This document shows, piece by piece, positions 8,108 to 17,152 of a stretch of DNA of 64,000 nt (positions within the stretch are counted from its first letter, which is position 1; each line of letters opens with the position of its first letter). Made by a program: the position numbers and the translations under genes. Source of the stretch: Haloarcula taiwanensis (GTDB lineage: Archaea; Halobacteriota; Halobacteria; Halobacteriales; Haloarculaceae); NCBI GenBank assembly GCA_002844335.1, contig CP019154.1, positions 2,852,001-2,916,000 on the forward strand. Direction: 5' to 3'. The notes beneath the pieces are model-generated. The model saw only the letters and a program-made list of their open reading frames with translations, was not told the DNA's origin and searched no databases.

Positions 8108-8120
8108 ACAACCCTGTATG
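8105..8120. promoter_or_regulatory. Inverted repeat over the DUF7563 start codon
   Basis: CATACA and TGTATG form perfect 6-base arms around ACCC and cover the start codon at 8105-8107. The position between the TATA box and the coding start suits a repressor site or a start-masking hairpin. This is inference from symmetry only. Confidence 0.45.
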
Positions 8121-8312
8121 TGGGTTATACCCTCTTAATTGTTATTGGTTTGGTAAGAGTTCGCATACGGGGCGTTGGCGTCGCTACCGGGAGAAAACAC
8201 CGTTTGGTTCGAAAGAGGGGAACGCTATCAGGCAACTCGATGGGGCGCTAGTGTCGATTGGCTGCCACAGCGCCCGTCACGGAGCGGTGGATTTGGGGCG
8301 GAGTGTGGCCGG

Positions 8313-8897
8313 TTATTCCTCGAAGGAACTGGTAATGGTTCCGTCCTCGGACAGTTCGATGACACCGTCAAAGAGTTCCCGGAACGCCGCGACCGTCTCC
8401 TCGTCGTGAACCTCGTCGGCAAGGTGGAACATCCCGACAGCGTCGTACTCGTCTAGCAGGTCGAGGATGTCTTCGACAGCCGACAGCGCGCCATCCTCGT
8501 CGGCGTAGTAGATAAGCTCCGTCAGCGAGTCGAAGGTCACGCGGAGTTTCCCGTCGTGGTCCTGCAGGAACGTCTCGGTTTCCGAGACGATGCCGGACAG
8601 ATCATCCGGCGCGGAGACGTACCGAACGCCCTCGGAGCGGCGGCGGGTGTAGCCCCGTTCGACCGACAGCGTATCGAGGATCGTCGCCCTCGACTCGTCG
8701 ACCTCGTAGTACTCCAGTTTCTGCTTGACCTCCCGGGCGGTGGTCCGAGTCGAGATGACGAGCATCGAGTCGGTGTCGGTCGCAAGGAAGTCCGTGTCCA
8801 GTCGGTCCGTCTCGCCGGTACTCGGGTGCAAGAGCAGTATCCCTGTGCCACCCGGAACAGTCTCCGGCGCGTTGTCGATAGCCAGCGTATACTCCAT
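8313..8897 (-). CDS. HTR-like protein (DUF7504/KaiC-like RecA fold, no P-loop)
   Basis: This 194-aa soluble protein resembles haloarchaeal HTR-like proteins, which are degenerate RecA/KaiC-fold domains. It shows alternating strands such as GTGILLLHPS, SMLVISTRTTAREVKQKLEYY and KLRVTFDSLTELIYYAD, the last resembling the Walker B/sensor region. No Walker A lysine motif is seen. A signalling or bacteriorhodopsin-regulon-like role has been suggested for relatives, but none can be assigned here. The start is the ATG at 8897 (MEYTLAI). Confidence 0.65.
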   Translation of the reverse strand: MEYTLAIDNAPETVPGGTGILLLHPSTGETDRLDTDFLATDTDSMLVISTRTTAREVKQKLEYYEVDESRATILDTLSVERGYTRRRSEGVRYVSAPDDLSGIVSETETFLQDHDGKLRVTFDSLTELIYYADEDGALSAVEDILDLLDEYDAVGMFHLADEVHDEETVAAFRELFDGVIELSEDGTITSSFEE

Positions 8898-8943
8898 ATG
8901 CACATCAAGGAGGGTGGCACCCAATTAAGTGTGCGGGTCACGG

Positions 8944-9381
8944 TCAGAATACGCTGTCCGCCGTCGCAGCCCCGACGACGCTGAAAATTGCACCGACAGT
9001 GATGGCCTTGAGGGTCGTCAGGGTGACGGCCATCGGCGTCGGGTCCGGCAGAATCCCACCGTTGACCAAGAACGTGTCCGGCGCAGTAAACGCCACCGCA
9101 AGAATGGCGACGGAGCCAAACGCCACGATCATCAGCGAGACGAACCGGACCGGAATTCCGGCTACCTCCGCCTCGGTGTCCACGTCACGGTCGGCGTCAG
9201 CTTTGTACAGCGCCCCGTACCCGATAGCGAACACGATACCGACAACGAGCACCGCGTGATACCAGGACATATTCTCGGCCAGCACCCACACCTCCTCGGT
9301 CACGACGAACGGTCCCGCGAGCAGGAACCCGCCGACGAGTTGCTGGGCAGTGTCAGCGACCCGGTATCGGCGTCGGCCCAT
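8944..9381 (-). CDS. DUF2391 family integral membrane protein
   Basis: This 145-aa protein has four hydrophobic segments: QQLVGGFLLAGPFVVTEEVW, an AVLVVGIVFAIGYGALY helix, FVSLMIVAFGSVAILAVAF, and a C-terminal helix ending SVVGAATADSVF. The pattern matches the haloarchaeal members of DUF2391 as I recall them. No transport or enzymatic function is established. The start at 9381 (MGRRRYRV) puts a basic cytoplasmic stub before the first helix; the longer frame is not needed. Upstream bases 9382-9644 contain no gene I can support. Confidence 0.75.
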   Translation of the reverse strand: MGRRRYRVADTAQQLVGGFLLAGPFVVTEEVWVLAENMSWYHAVLVVGIVFAIGYGALYKADADRDVDTEAEVAGIPVRFVSLMIVAFGSVAILAVAFTAPDTFLVNGGILPDPTPMAVTLTTLKAITVGAIFSVVGAATADSVF

Positions 9382-9644
9382 ACCGGATTGCTGTCCCGTC
9401 AACAGGAAAGTCTCCCGGTCCACTACTGTCTGACAGGACCGACACCCAGCCGCCGCGGGATGGACCACAGCTGCCGCTCTTGTTTCAACTGGAAGAAAAA
9501 TACGCTATCGTCCACGGGTTTCCAAGTGAAGCAGAGGGGTGGATGGCGGTGAAGGGACGGAAAAATCGCGACATTATCGGCTGATTCAGGCAGCAGATAA
9601 AAGCGTTTCGTCCACAGCCGACGGGTCGAGCGGGCGGCGACGGC

Positions 9645-10322
9645 TTACGTCGTCCGGAAGGCCCGGTCACCGGCGTCGCCGAGCCCCGGGACGATGAACC
9701 CGTCCTCGTCGAGTTCATCGTCGATAGCGACGCTGATGATGTCAGCGTCCGGCTGAGCCTCCGAGACGCGGACGATTCCCTCGGGCGCGGAGACTGCGGC
9801 CAGGACGAGCAGGTTCTCTGGCTCCGTCTTCTCCGAGGTGATGTAGTCCAGTACCGTGGCCATCGTCGACCCGGTCGCAAGCATCGGGTCCGCGATGATG
9901 ACAGTGTCGTCTTCGGTGATTTCGGGCAGCTTGACGTATTCGACGGAGATGGGGAACTCGCCGTCGTCGTTCATCCCGGCCTCCTCGTCGCGGCTGGCTG
10001 AGATGACGCCCTGTCTGGCGCGGGGGAACGCTTTGAGCAGTCCCTCGACGAACGGCGTCGCGGCGCGCAGGACGTTGACGATGACCACATCGTCGAGTCC
10101 TTTGACGCGTTCGCCCATCGTCGTGGTCAGCGGCGTCTTGACTTCCGTGTACTCGGTCTCCATCCGACCGTCGATGATCTCGTAGCCACAGATACGGCCG
10201 AGGCGGACCAGTCCCTTCCGGAACGCGACCTGTTCGGTCTCGACGTTTCGTATCCGAGTCAGTTCGTCTCGCGCCAGCGCGTGCGTGACGACAGAGGCGT
10301 CGCCGCGCTGTTCGATTGGCAT
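9645..10322 (-). CDS. upp: Uracil phosphoribosyltransferase
   Basis: This 225-aa salvage enzyme makes UMP from uracil and PRPP. The PRPP-binding loop reads [13 protein letters not shown] near residues 141-153, and the C-terminal uracil-recognition region reads [16 protein letters not shown]. Length and order match the family closely. It stands alone on the minus strand. PRPP would come from the prs gene product encoded near 53.4 kb, fed by RpiA. Confidence 0.95.
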   Translation of the reverse strand: MPIEQRGDASVVTHALARDELTRIRNVETEQVAFRKGLVRLGRICGYEIIDGRMETEYTEVKTPLTTTMGERVKGLDDVVIVNVLRAATPFVEGLLKAFPRARQGVISASRDEEAGMNDDGEFPISVEYVKLPEITEDDTVIIADPMLATGSTMATVLDYITSEKTEPENLLVLAAVSAPEGIVRVSEAQPDADIISVAIDDELDEDGFIVPGLGDAGDRAFRTT

Positions 10323-10435
10323 ATCGTGCCCGTTGACCCCCGATGGGTTAAACGGTTCTCACTCACACTTCCGGCTGTAACTATTGTAAGATATTCGCGG
10401 TGGCGGAATTCGGTACAGAATTACAGCCGACAGTA

Positions 10436-13237
10436 TCAGGCCGGCTCGGGCGTGCCCGCCTGCGTTGCGGGATCGCCGCCGCGCTGGCGGTTCTTGGCCA
10501 TGAGGAAGAGGAACAGGGCGAGGCCGACGCCGCGGAGTACGATATCGAGTAACACCGTCATCTCACCACCGGCGATGCCGACCAGGCCGAGGATGTCGTA
10601 CGCTCCCGACACCGCGAGTCCGGGGGCCATCAGAAGCAGCGAACTGAATGCGAACGCCCCCCGCTCGCCACGGGAGACCGGTGCGTACGCGAACCCGATG
10701 ACTGTCGCGGCCAGCGCGACGACGCCGAGGAAGACACCGATCACGGGTATCAGTATCTCGGGGATCGCGTAGCCGACATCGAGGAGGTCCGCGGTCCCGA
10801 CGACCCGGTATTTGTCCCCGATGTCGAGGCTGGCAGCGTCAGGGTTGCGACGAAGCAGAATGATGCCCGGCGTGACGATGAACGCGAACGGGACGATTGC
10901 CTTGTTGAGCGACAGCGAGAACGCTTCGATACCGGTTTCGAAAGCGTCGGACTTCGCAACGCCGGAGGCGGCGTAGGCGGCCACCGCGACCGGCGGCGTG
11001 ATGTCGGCGATGACGCCGAAATAGAGGATAAACAGGTGCGCCGCGAGCAGCGGGACGCCGAACTCGGTCAGCGCTGGCGCGAGCAGAGAGACGAGGATGA
11101 TGTAGGTCACCGTCGTCGGCATTCCCATCCCGAGGATAATCGAGGAGAACGCGGTGACGAGCAACAGCAATACCAGCGAGCCGCCGGCGACAGCCGTGAT
11201 GAGCGAGACGAGGTTCGGGCCAAGACCAGAGACGCTGATGACGCCCGGAATGATGCCGGCGGCGGCGACAGCGATGACGACCGGGACCGCGGTTCTGGCC
11301 CCGCTCTCCATCGACTTCCCGACGAAGACACCGAGCCTGTACAGCCCATTCGAGGCCAGGTCCGGGCGGCCGACGGCGTCAGCGGTCGTTTCGGCGGTGT
11401 CGTCGACAGCCCCGTCGAACGACAGCAAGGGCGAGTCGAGTCTGGGACGGGTAATCAGGGTGAGGACGCCAGCGAGAATGATTATCGTGCCGACGTTGCC
11501 GAGGGCCGCCGAAAAGGCGGAGCCAAGCGGCTGTGAGCCGGGCAGTGCAAGCGCACCCTCAGCCGTCAGGTCTGCCGCGACAAGTCCATCAATACGACTG
11601 AACAGCGCCGGGAACGCTGTCGTGGCCTGTACGAGCCGATTGAACAGGTATCCGAAAACACCGACGCCAGTGAGGGACTGCGTGAGCGTTGTCAGTCCGA
11701 AGAGGGATGCAAATGTAATGCCGAGTCGGGCACGCGTCTCGTCGCCGTAGGCCGCGACGAGCGTGATGAGCGCCCCGATTGCGATGAGCGTGAACCACGC
11801 CGAGCGGGCGACAGACAGCCGTTCGATGATGAGGTAGTACAAGAGCAGTCCGAGCGGGACGAGGTAGAACCAGCCGCTACGGAAATGGCTCCGGAGGTCG
11901 ACCAGTTCAGAGGAATCGAGGCCGCCGATATCCTCCTTGACCGCCTCGAAGTGGACCATCACCCAGACGCCGAAGAAGAAGACGATAGCGGGAATCGTCG
12001 CGACGACGATGACATCAGCGAACGGCGTCGCTGTGTACTGGACGATAAGGAATGCGGCGGCCCCCATCACCGGCGGGAGAATCTGCCCGCCCGAGGAGGC
12101 AGAGGCCTCCACGCCGCCGGAGAACTCCGGCGAGTAGCCCGACCGCTTCATCAGCGGGATGGTGAACGCGCCGGTCGTCACCGTGTTCGCAATGGAGGAC
12201 CCGGAGATGGTTCCCATAAATCCGCTTGCGAGAATCGACGCCTTCGCCGGGCCGCCCTTCCGGGTGCCCGTCGCGCCGTACGCGAGGTCGATGAACCACT
12301 GCCCCGCGCCAGACATCTCGAGGAACGCGCCAAAGAGGATGAAGATGTAGATGAACTGCACGGAGACGGTGACCGGAATTCCGAACACCCCGTTTTCCGT
12401 ATTGTACCAGAGGTTCTGGATGATGGAAGGCCAAGACAGCTCCGGGATGGAGAGCACGCCGACGTAGGCGGCGTCCTGTGGAATGAGGACGCCGAAACGA
12501 GCATAAACGATGAACGCGGCGACGATGACCATCAGCCAGAGGCTGATGGCCCGGCGGGTCGCTTCGAGGACGAGCAAGACACCGACCACGCCCAGCACGA
12601 ACGCGTAGGAGGTGTCGGCGAGCGGCCCGAGCAGGCCTGCTATCGGTTCCAGAAAGGTGAATACGTCTTGGATGGGACGGCCACGCTCAAGGCCAAGTGC
12701 GCGCATGCGCTGTATCTCATCGAAGTCAGTGATGAAATACGCAGCCGATAGCGCCGACAGGACCATGAAGACGAAATCCGAGGGCGTCACACGGTCCATC
12801 TCGGCGTCGAGGAACGCCCAGGCAAGGGCGCTCCCGATAGCGTGAACGACGCGAGACATCGGATGCTCCGGGCCGAGTTTCTCGTCGACCAGCGACCCGA
12901 GCGCGATACAGCGCCGGGAGAGCGGTCCGTCGCCGGTGCTGCCGGGATACAGCAAGAACGTCAGAATGAGGCCGAAGGAGACGTGGACAGCGTTGATCTG
13001 GAGCAGTTGCAGTGACGCGAACACGACATCACCGACGCCGGGAAGCGAAATCGAGAGGACGAACCCTTTCGCCGCGAGCCACATCTGAAACACCGAAAAC
13101 GAGATGCCGATGAGCGCGACGAGGACGACCGCCCAGCCAGTGAGCGAGCGTTTCCGCTCGATCTCCTGCAGTACTTCATCGACTTCCTCGTCCGATACGG
13201 CCTCCCCGCCGTCGTCAGATCGTGTGTTGTCAGTCAT
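10436..13237 (-). CDS. TRAP transporter fused permease (DctQM fusion, TAXI type)
   Basis: This 933-aa membrane protein fuses the small 4-helix and large 12-helix TRAP permease subunits. Family segments include GTISGSSIANTVTTGAF, GGVEASASSGGQILPPVMGAAAF and GMGMPTTVTYIIL. TRAP systems are secondary transporters driven by a sodium or proton gradient that use an extracytoplasmic binding protein. TAXI-type systems often carry dicarboxylates or glutamate, but the substrate is unknown here. Its start overlaps the DUF1850 stop by 4 bases (ATGA), so translation is coupled, and the binding protein is encoded just upstream. Confidence 0.92.
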   Translation of the reverse strand: MTDNTRSDDGGEAVSDEEVDEVLQEIERKRSLTGWAVVLVALIGISFSVFQMWLAAKGFVLSISLPGVGDVVFASLQLLQINAVHVSFGLILTFLLYPGSTGDGPLSRRCIALGSLVDEKLGPEHPMSRVVHAIGSALAWAFLDAEMDRVTPSDFVFMVLSALSAAYFITDFDEIQRMRALGLERGRPIQDVFTFLEPIAGLLGPLADTSYAFVLGVVGVLLVLEATRRAISLWLMVIVAAFIVYARFGVLIPQDAAYVGVLSIPELSWPSIIQNLWYNTENGVFGIPVTVSVQFIYIFILFGAFLEMSGAGQWFIDLAYGATGTRKGGPAKASILASGFMGTISGSSIANTVTTGAFTIPLMKRSGYSPEFSGGVEASASSGGQILPPVMGAAAFLIVQYTATPFADVIVVATIPAIVFFFGVWVMVHFEAVKEDIGGLDSSELVDLRSHFRSGWFYLVPLGLLLYYLIIERLSVARSAWFTLIAIGALITLVAAYGDETRARLGITFASLFGLTTLTQSLTGVGVFGYLFNRLVQATTAFPALFSRIDGLVAADLTAEGALALPGSQPLGSAFSAALGNVGTIIILAGVLTLITRPRLDSPLLSFDGAVDDTAETTADAVGRPDLASNGLYRLGVFVGKSMESGARTAVPVVIAVAAAGIIPGVISVSGLGPNLVSLITAVAGGSLVLLLLVTAFSSIILGMGMPTTVTYIILVSLLAPALTEFGVPLLAAHLFILYFGVIADITPPVAVAAYAASGVAKSDAFETGIEAFSLSLNKAIVPFAFIVTPGIILLRRNPDAASLDIGDKYRVVGTADLLDVGYAIPEILIPVIGVFLGVVALAATVIGFAYAPVSRGERGAFAFSSLLLMAPGLAVSGAYDILGLVGIAGGEMTVLLDIVLRGVGLALFLFLMAKNRQRGGDPATQAGTPEPA

Positions 13238-13722
13238 GTGTTGAGCCGGTCTGTCGCGGCACCGAACGACGAGCGCCGGGTCACATAGAGGTGGACCGAG
13301 CGGCCGTTGGTGCGGGCTACCAAGTCGTAGGTTTCGCCTCCGACGTGAAGGTTATGTCCTGCAACATCACCGGGAGAGACTGTCACACGCGTGTAGTTAC
13401 CCGGCGGGTCAAAGACATACATTCCGTCTTGCCACGTGACGTTGGCCCCGCTCGGAAGCCCCCAGCCGAAGGATTCGAACTCCATGCGGGTCATCTCAAG
13501 ATGGTCGCCACGAACTGTGTACTCGTCGTAGACGCGCGTTTTTTCGACGCTGTGCATGTACTCCAGCGCCACCGTCGTGCCGTCCTCGACCGGGACCGTT
13601 AGATACTGCTCACCGGTCTCAGTGTCTTCGACAACCAGTGCACGTCCGCCGGGAAGCGCCGCTACAGCCCCGATGAGGAGGAGGGCAACGAGCACCGTGA
13701 CGGCAACGTATCGTCGTCTCAT
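13234..13722 (-). CDS. DUF1850 protein of the TRAP operon
   Basis: This 162-aa protein has an N-terminal membrane anchor (VAVTVLVALLLIGAVAALPGG) and an extracytoplasmic domain with VEDTETGEQYLTVPV and LEYMHSVEKTRVYDEY, the DUF1850 signature. DUF1850 genes repeatedly sit between TAXI binding proteins and fused TRAP permeases, as here, so it is probably an accessory subunit. Its mechanism is unknown. It lies 59 bases after the binding-protein gene and overlaps the permease start by 4 bases. Confidence 0.85.
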   Translation of the reverse strand: MRRRYVAVTVLVALLLIGAVAALPGGRALVVEDTETGEQYLTVPVEDGTTVALEYMHSVEKTRVYDEYTVRGDHLEMTRMEFESFGWGLPSGANVTWQDGMYVFDPPGNYTRVTVSPGDVAGHNLHVGGETYDLVARTNGRSVHLYVTRRSSFGAATDRLNT

Positions 13723-13781
13723 TGGTTGCTGGATAATAGAAGACGGGTGGTAAACAATACGGGTGGCGTCAGTCAGCGGCG

Positions 13782-14819
13782 TTACGCGTCGAAGTAGGCC
13801 GCTGCGCCGGGGTGGAGTTCGATGGACATTCCGTCCTGTGCGGAGTCCTTACTGATGAAGTCCGTCTTGATGGACAGGTCGTCGACATTGTCGAAGATGG
13901 CTGCGGTGACCGACTCGACCGTCTGTTCGGGCTGTTCAGCGTTCGTTGCGATCATCGCCTGGACGGCAATTGTTTCGACAGCCTCGTCGACGCCGGTGTA
14001 GGTGCCGGCAGGGATAGTGTCGTTGGCGAACCACGATGCATCTTCCTTTGCCGCGTCGCGGTTGTCGCCGGAGATCGGGACGATGACGAGGTCGTTGGTG
14101 TTCGCGAGGTCCTCGATAGCGCCGACCGGCCAGCCACCGACGACGAACGCGGCGTCGATGTCGCCGTTCCGGAGCTGGTCGGCGGCCTGGGAGAACGAGG
14201 CGTTCTGCTCGGTGAAATCGGAGATCCCAACCGACTCCAGAATCTGGAGGGCGTTGACCTGGGTCCCGCTCCCGAGGTCGCCGGTGTTGATCGTCGCCCC
14301 TTCGAGGTCGGAGAGCTGCGTGATACCCGTGTCCGCGAGGGTGACGACTGTAATCGTCTCCGGGTACAGGGTCGCAACACCACGGAGGTTCTCGACGGCG
14401 TTGCCCTGGAACGCATCAATCCCTTCGCCGTTCCTCGCGAACGAGGCGATATCGTTCTGAATGAGCGCGAAGTCGGCGTCGCCGCTGGCGAGGCTGCCGA
14501 CGTTCTCGACGCTCGCACCGGTCGACTGGACGTTCAGCGTGAAGTCCGTGTTCTCCTCTACGACCGTCTTGAACTCGTTCGAGAGCGGGAAGTACGTCCC
14601 ACCAGTGCCGCCAGCGTGCCAGGAGAGGCGGGTCTCCATGTCGCCGCCGTCGCCGTCTGTCTCGGTCATGCCGCCGTCGCCGCCGTCGCCGTCTGTCTCG
14701 GTCATGCCGCCGTCGCCGCCGTCACCGCCATCGCCGCCACCGCCACAACCAGCGAGTGCCGCGACGCCTGCAACGCCTGCTGTCTTGAGGAACCGCCTAC
14801 GCGTGGAGTTGTTAGTCAT
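13782..14819 (-). CDS. TAXI family TRAP transporter solute-binding lipoprotein
   Basis: This 345-aa secreted binding protein has a Tat signal (RRRFLK) at residues 7-12 and lipobox LAGC with the lipid-bearing Cys at 25, so it is exported folded and anchored outside. A Gly/Asp-rich linker with a duplicated 12-residue unit follows (residues 34-57). The domain proper begins with RLSWHAGGTGGTYFPLSNEF, characteristic of TAXI proteins. It delivers its ligand to the fused permease encoded downstream. The ATG at 14819 is chosen because it puts the twin arginines at the right distance. Confidence 0.92.
   Translation of the reverse strand: MTNNSTRRRFLKTAGVAGVAALAGCGGGGDGGDGGDGGMTETDGDGGDGGMTETDGDGGDMETRLSWHAGGTGGTYFPLSNEFKTVVEENTDFTLNVQSTGASVENVGSLASGDADFALIQNDIASFARNGEGIDAFQGNAVENLRGVATLYPETITVVTLADTGITQLSDLEGATINTGDLGSGTQVNALQILESVGISDFTEQNASFSQAADQLRNGDIDAAFVVGGWPVGAIEDLANTNDLVIVPISGDNRDAAKEDASWFANDTIPAGTYTGVDEAVETIAVQAMIATNAEQPEQTVESVTAAIFDNVDDLSIKTDFISKDSAQDGMSIELHPGAAAYFDA
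14649..14720 (-). repeat. Perfect 36-base tandem duplication in the lipoprotein linker
   Basis: Bases 14649-14684 and 14685-14720 are identical, encoding two copies of GGDGGMTETDGD, with a partial third copy (GGDMET) after them. It lengthens the flexible linker between the lipid anchor and the binding domain in frame. Confidence 0.9.
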
Positions 14820-15021
14820 ACGTATGTCTACGTTGCACGGGGTATTCAAGAATGTTAGCTAGTATACAGTCGCTATTTGACTATATCGTGCGATAGCGTG
14901 TGACAGAGTTATTCGCTGGACGGGAGGTGGCTGAGAAAAAGACTGACAGCCGAAATGTCATATTTTCCAATAATTTCAGTGCTACCTATGTTTCAACAGA
15001 AACCTGCCACGTCAGGACTCG

Positions 15022-15714
15022 TTACGCGGACGTCTCGATGCCGAGTTCGTCGAGCAGCGTCCGGGCGGCCTCGCTCGAGGACGGTGGGCCACGAGCTGTG
15101 ATGAGGTCGCCATCGACGGTCACGCTGGTGTCGGCGTCGAGTTCTGCGTCCCAGTCTGCGCCGGCGGCCTTCACCTCGTCTTCGACCCAGTACGGGAGCT
15201 TCCGGCCGTCGGGGAGCAGGTCGTTCTCGTCGACGATGCCCTCCTCCCAGGCGTTCGGGAAGCCGGTGACCGAACGGCCGTCGACGAGGAACTCGCCGTC
15301 GCTGTCGCGAGTAAAGGCCAGAATCCCGACCGTGTGACAGACGACGAGGGCCTTTCCGTCGTCGCCAGCGACGCTCTCACGCAGCAGTTCACGGGCGTGC
15401 GTGTCTTGTGTGATATCCCACTCAGCGCCGTGACCACCGGGGAACACAACAGTGTCGTAGTCGTCGGCATCGGCCTGTGCCAGCGGAATCGGGTTGTTCA
15501 GGCGCTCGTCAGTCTCATGGACCTTACGAACGTGTTCCGAGAGGTCTTCGCCGACTTCGTCGGGATCGACGGAGCGTTCGTCAAGTACCGGCGGCTCGCC
15601 GGTCGGTGTCGCCACCGTGATATCCAGACCGGCCTCTGTGAGGGTCGTCAGTGGCTCGATACATTCTTCGCCCCAGTAGCCGTGTTCGCTTACGACAAAT
15701 AGTGCGGATGGCAT
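15022..15714 (-). CDS. DJ-1/PfpI family protein (Hsp31/glyoxalase III-like)
   Basis: This 230-aa class I glutamine amidotransferase-like protein has the nucleophile elbow VVCHTVG (Cys about 126) and an acidic GYWGEE element near residue 12-17. The GGHGAEWD loop is typical of Hsp31-like glyoxalase III and chaperone members. The likely role is detoxifying methylglyoxal or repairing glycated molecules, though peptidase activity has been claimed for relatives. The start at 15714 (MPSALFVVSEHGYWG) matches the family N-terminus. It is monocistronic. Confidence 0.85.
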   Translation of the reverse strand: MPSALFVVSEHGYWGEECIEPLTTLTEAGLDITVATPTGEPPVLDERSVDPDEVGEDLSEHVRKVHETDERLNNPIPLAQADADDYDTVVFPGGHGAEWDITQDTHARELLRESVAGDDGKALVVCHTVGILAFTRDSDGEFLVDGRSVTGFPNAWEEGIVDENDLLPDGRKLPYWVEDEVKAAGADWDAELDADTSVTVDGDLITARGPPSSSEAARTLLDELGIETSA

Positions 15715-15968
15715 CGGACTACTGTTCGCGTGCAATCCTTATAAGCGGCCGTTCGGTGTTGAGCGAAGCAGAGCGAGCAGGCAGGTCGCTTCGCAGGACC
15801 CGGACACACCGCGTCGCTGTCGAAGGGCGGCAGTGATTTCGCTGGACGAATACCGACGACACCGTTACAGCGGAAACGTTTAACCTCACTGAGCAGCAAC
15901 TCGGCGTGTACAGATGGACAGCCCATTACAGCAGGTTCCGCGGCTGTCATAGACCGATCTATTATACC

Positions 15969-16667
15969 ATGGCAGACATCGAAGAGAGCGTTTCAGGATT
16001 CAAGACGAAAGGCGGCTGGGTCGACATCGTCGAGCACGGCGAGCGCATCACGCAGGCGCTGAAAGATATCGCTTCGGACGAGGATGTCGACAGCGACGCC
16101 CTCAGTGAGTTCGACGAGTGGCGACCGAAAAGCCACGAGCGACTGGACGAGGACGTCAACGAGAAGACCGCTGACCAGGCGAGTGTCGACGAGGGCAAGG
16201 GTGAACAGGCCGGCAAGGGGCCGGACGAGGACCTCCAGACCGCCGGCGAAAAGCTCAGCGAGTCCTACGAGAACCTCGACGAACCCGACGAGGCGATGGA
16301 GCGCTGGAGTGAGTCCGTCGACTACGTGGCGCGCGCGGCTGACTCCGCCAGCCGGAAAGCCCTGCGAAAGGTCGAGGACACCGTCTACCGCAACGTGATG
16401 ACCCAGATCGCACCCTATTACTTCGACAACGACCTCATCAGCGCGAACCTCCGTCGCGTCGGCGACGAGGAACGCCCCGAGTACGTCTTCGAGGTCAACG
16501 TCAACGACGACGACCTGAAGATGCGCGTCTCGAACAAGCTCGCCGACTTCGAACAGGCCGTCGACCGCTGGCACGTCGACACCGAAAAAGTCACCGAGGC
16601 CGTCGAGGCCGCGGAGGGTGTGGACGCGACAGAGCCCGGGGAAGAGACCGATGCGAAGACGAACTGA
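15969..16667 (+). CDS. DUF5828 family haloarchaeal protein
   Basis: This 232-aa very acidic soluble protein starts MADIEESVSGFKTKGGW, followed by long charged helices and a C-terminal beta-containing part (YVFEVNVNDDDLKMRVSNKLADF). I recall this N-terminus as DUF5828, restricted to Halobacteria. No catalytic motif is visible and the role is unknown. The ATG at 15969 is chosen over an upstream Met because the extension is Cys/Arg/His-rich and unlike the rest. Confidence 0.65.
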   Translation: MADIEESVSGFKTKGGWVDIVEHGERITQALKDIASDEDVDSDALSEFDEWRPKSHERLDEDVNEKTADQASVDEGKGEQAGKGPDEDLQTAGEKLSESYENLDEPDEAMERWSESVDYVARAADSASRKALRKVEDTVYRNVMTQIAPYYFDNDLISANLRRVGDEERPEYVFEVNVNDDDLKMRVSNKLADFEQAVDRWHVDTEKVTEAVEAAEGVDATEPGEETDAKTN

Positions 16668-16744
16668 GCACGCCGCCGGGTGAGCGGCATCGATTTTGCG
16701 TCCGAGAGACAGACGGGCAAAGGCGAGCGTCGCCGCACAGACGC

Positions 16745-17026
16745 TTAGATAGCGTCGCCGGGGTCGTGCTGTTCGGCCATCCGAGTCGCTTCGGCCGCGT
16801 ACTGCGCCTGCAGGTCCGGGTCGTCGACAGACCCGAGGTTGTCCGGGTCGGCATCGACGGCGGCCGTCGTCTCCCGCACGTCCGAAAACGAGGTCAGCGC
16901 GCGTTCTTTGCGGAAGTACTGTTCGCCATCAGACGTCGCGTACGTGAGGATGATGAGGTTCTGCTCGTCGTCGGAGTAGGTTCGTTCGACCAGCCAGACG
17001 CGGACAGTCTCTTCAGTGGCGGACAT
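16745..17026 (-). CDS. Conserved haloarchaeal protein of unknown function
   Basis: This 93-aa acidic protein starts MSATEETVRVWLVERTY and has a strand-rich first half (NLIILTYATSDGEQYFRKE) and a helical C-terminus (LQAQYAAEATRMAEQ). It has no cysteines, membrane segment or catalytic motif. The shape looks like a small alpha/beta adaptor. The long in-frame extension upstream is Arg-rich and rejected. It is divergent from the phosphate transporter gene. Confidence 0.65.
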   Translation of the reverse strand: MSATEETVRVWLVERTYSDDEQNLIILTYATSDGEQYFRKERALTSFSDVRETTAAVDADPDNLGSVDDPDLQAQYAAEATRMAEQHDPGDAI

Positions 17027-17152
17027 ACGGGAGCGAACCACGCGCTGCCACCTGAACGTTTGCCCGTGACGCCCGCGCCCAAGTCGATAATCGGCCTCAC
17101 AAGGGCGCGCGAACGGTAGGCTCATTGCAGGGCGGGGCAAACGCCGTGACAG

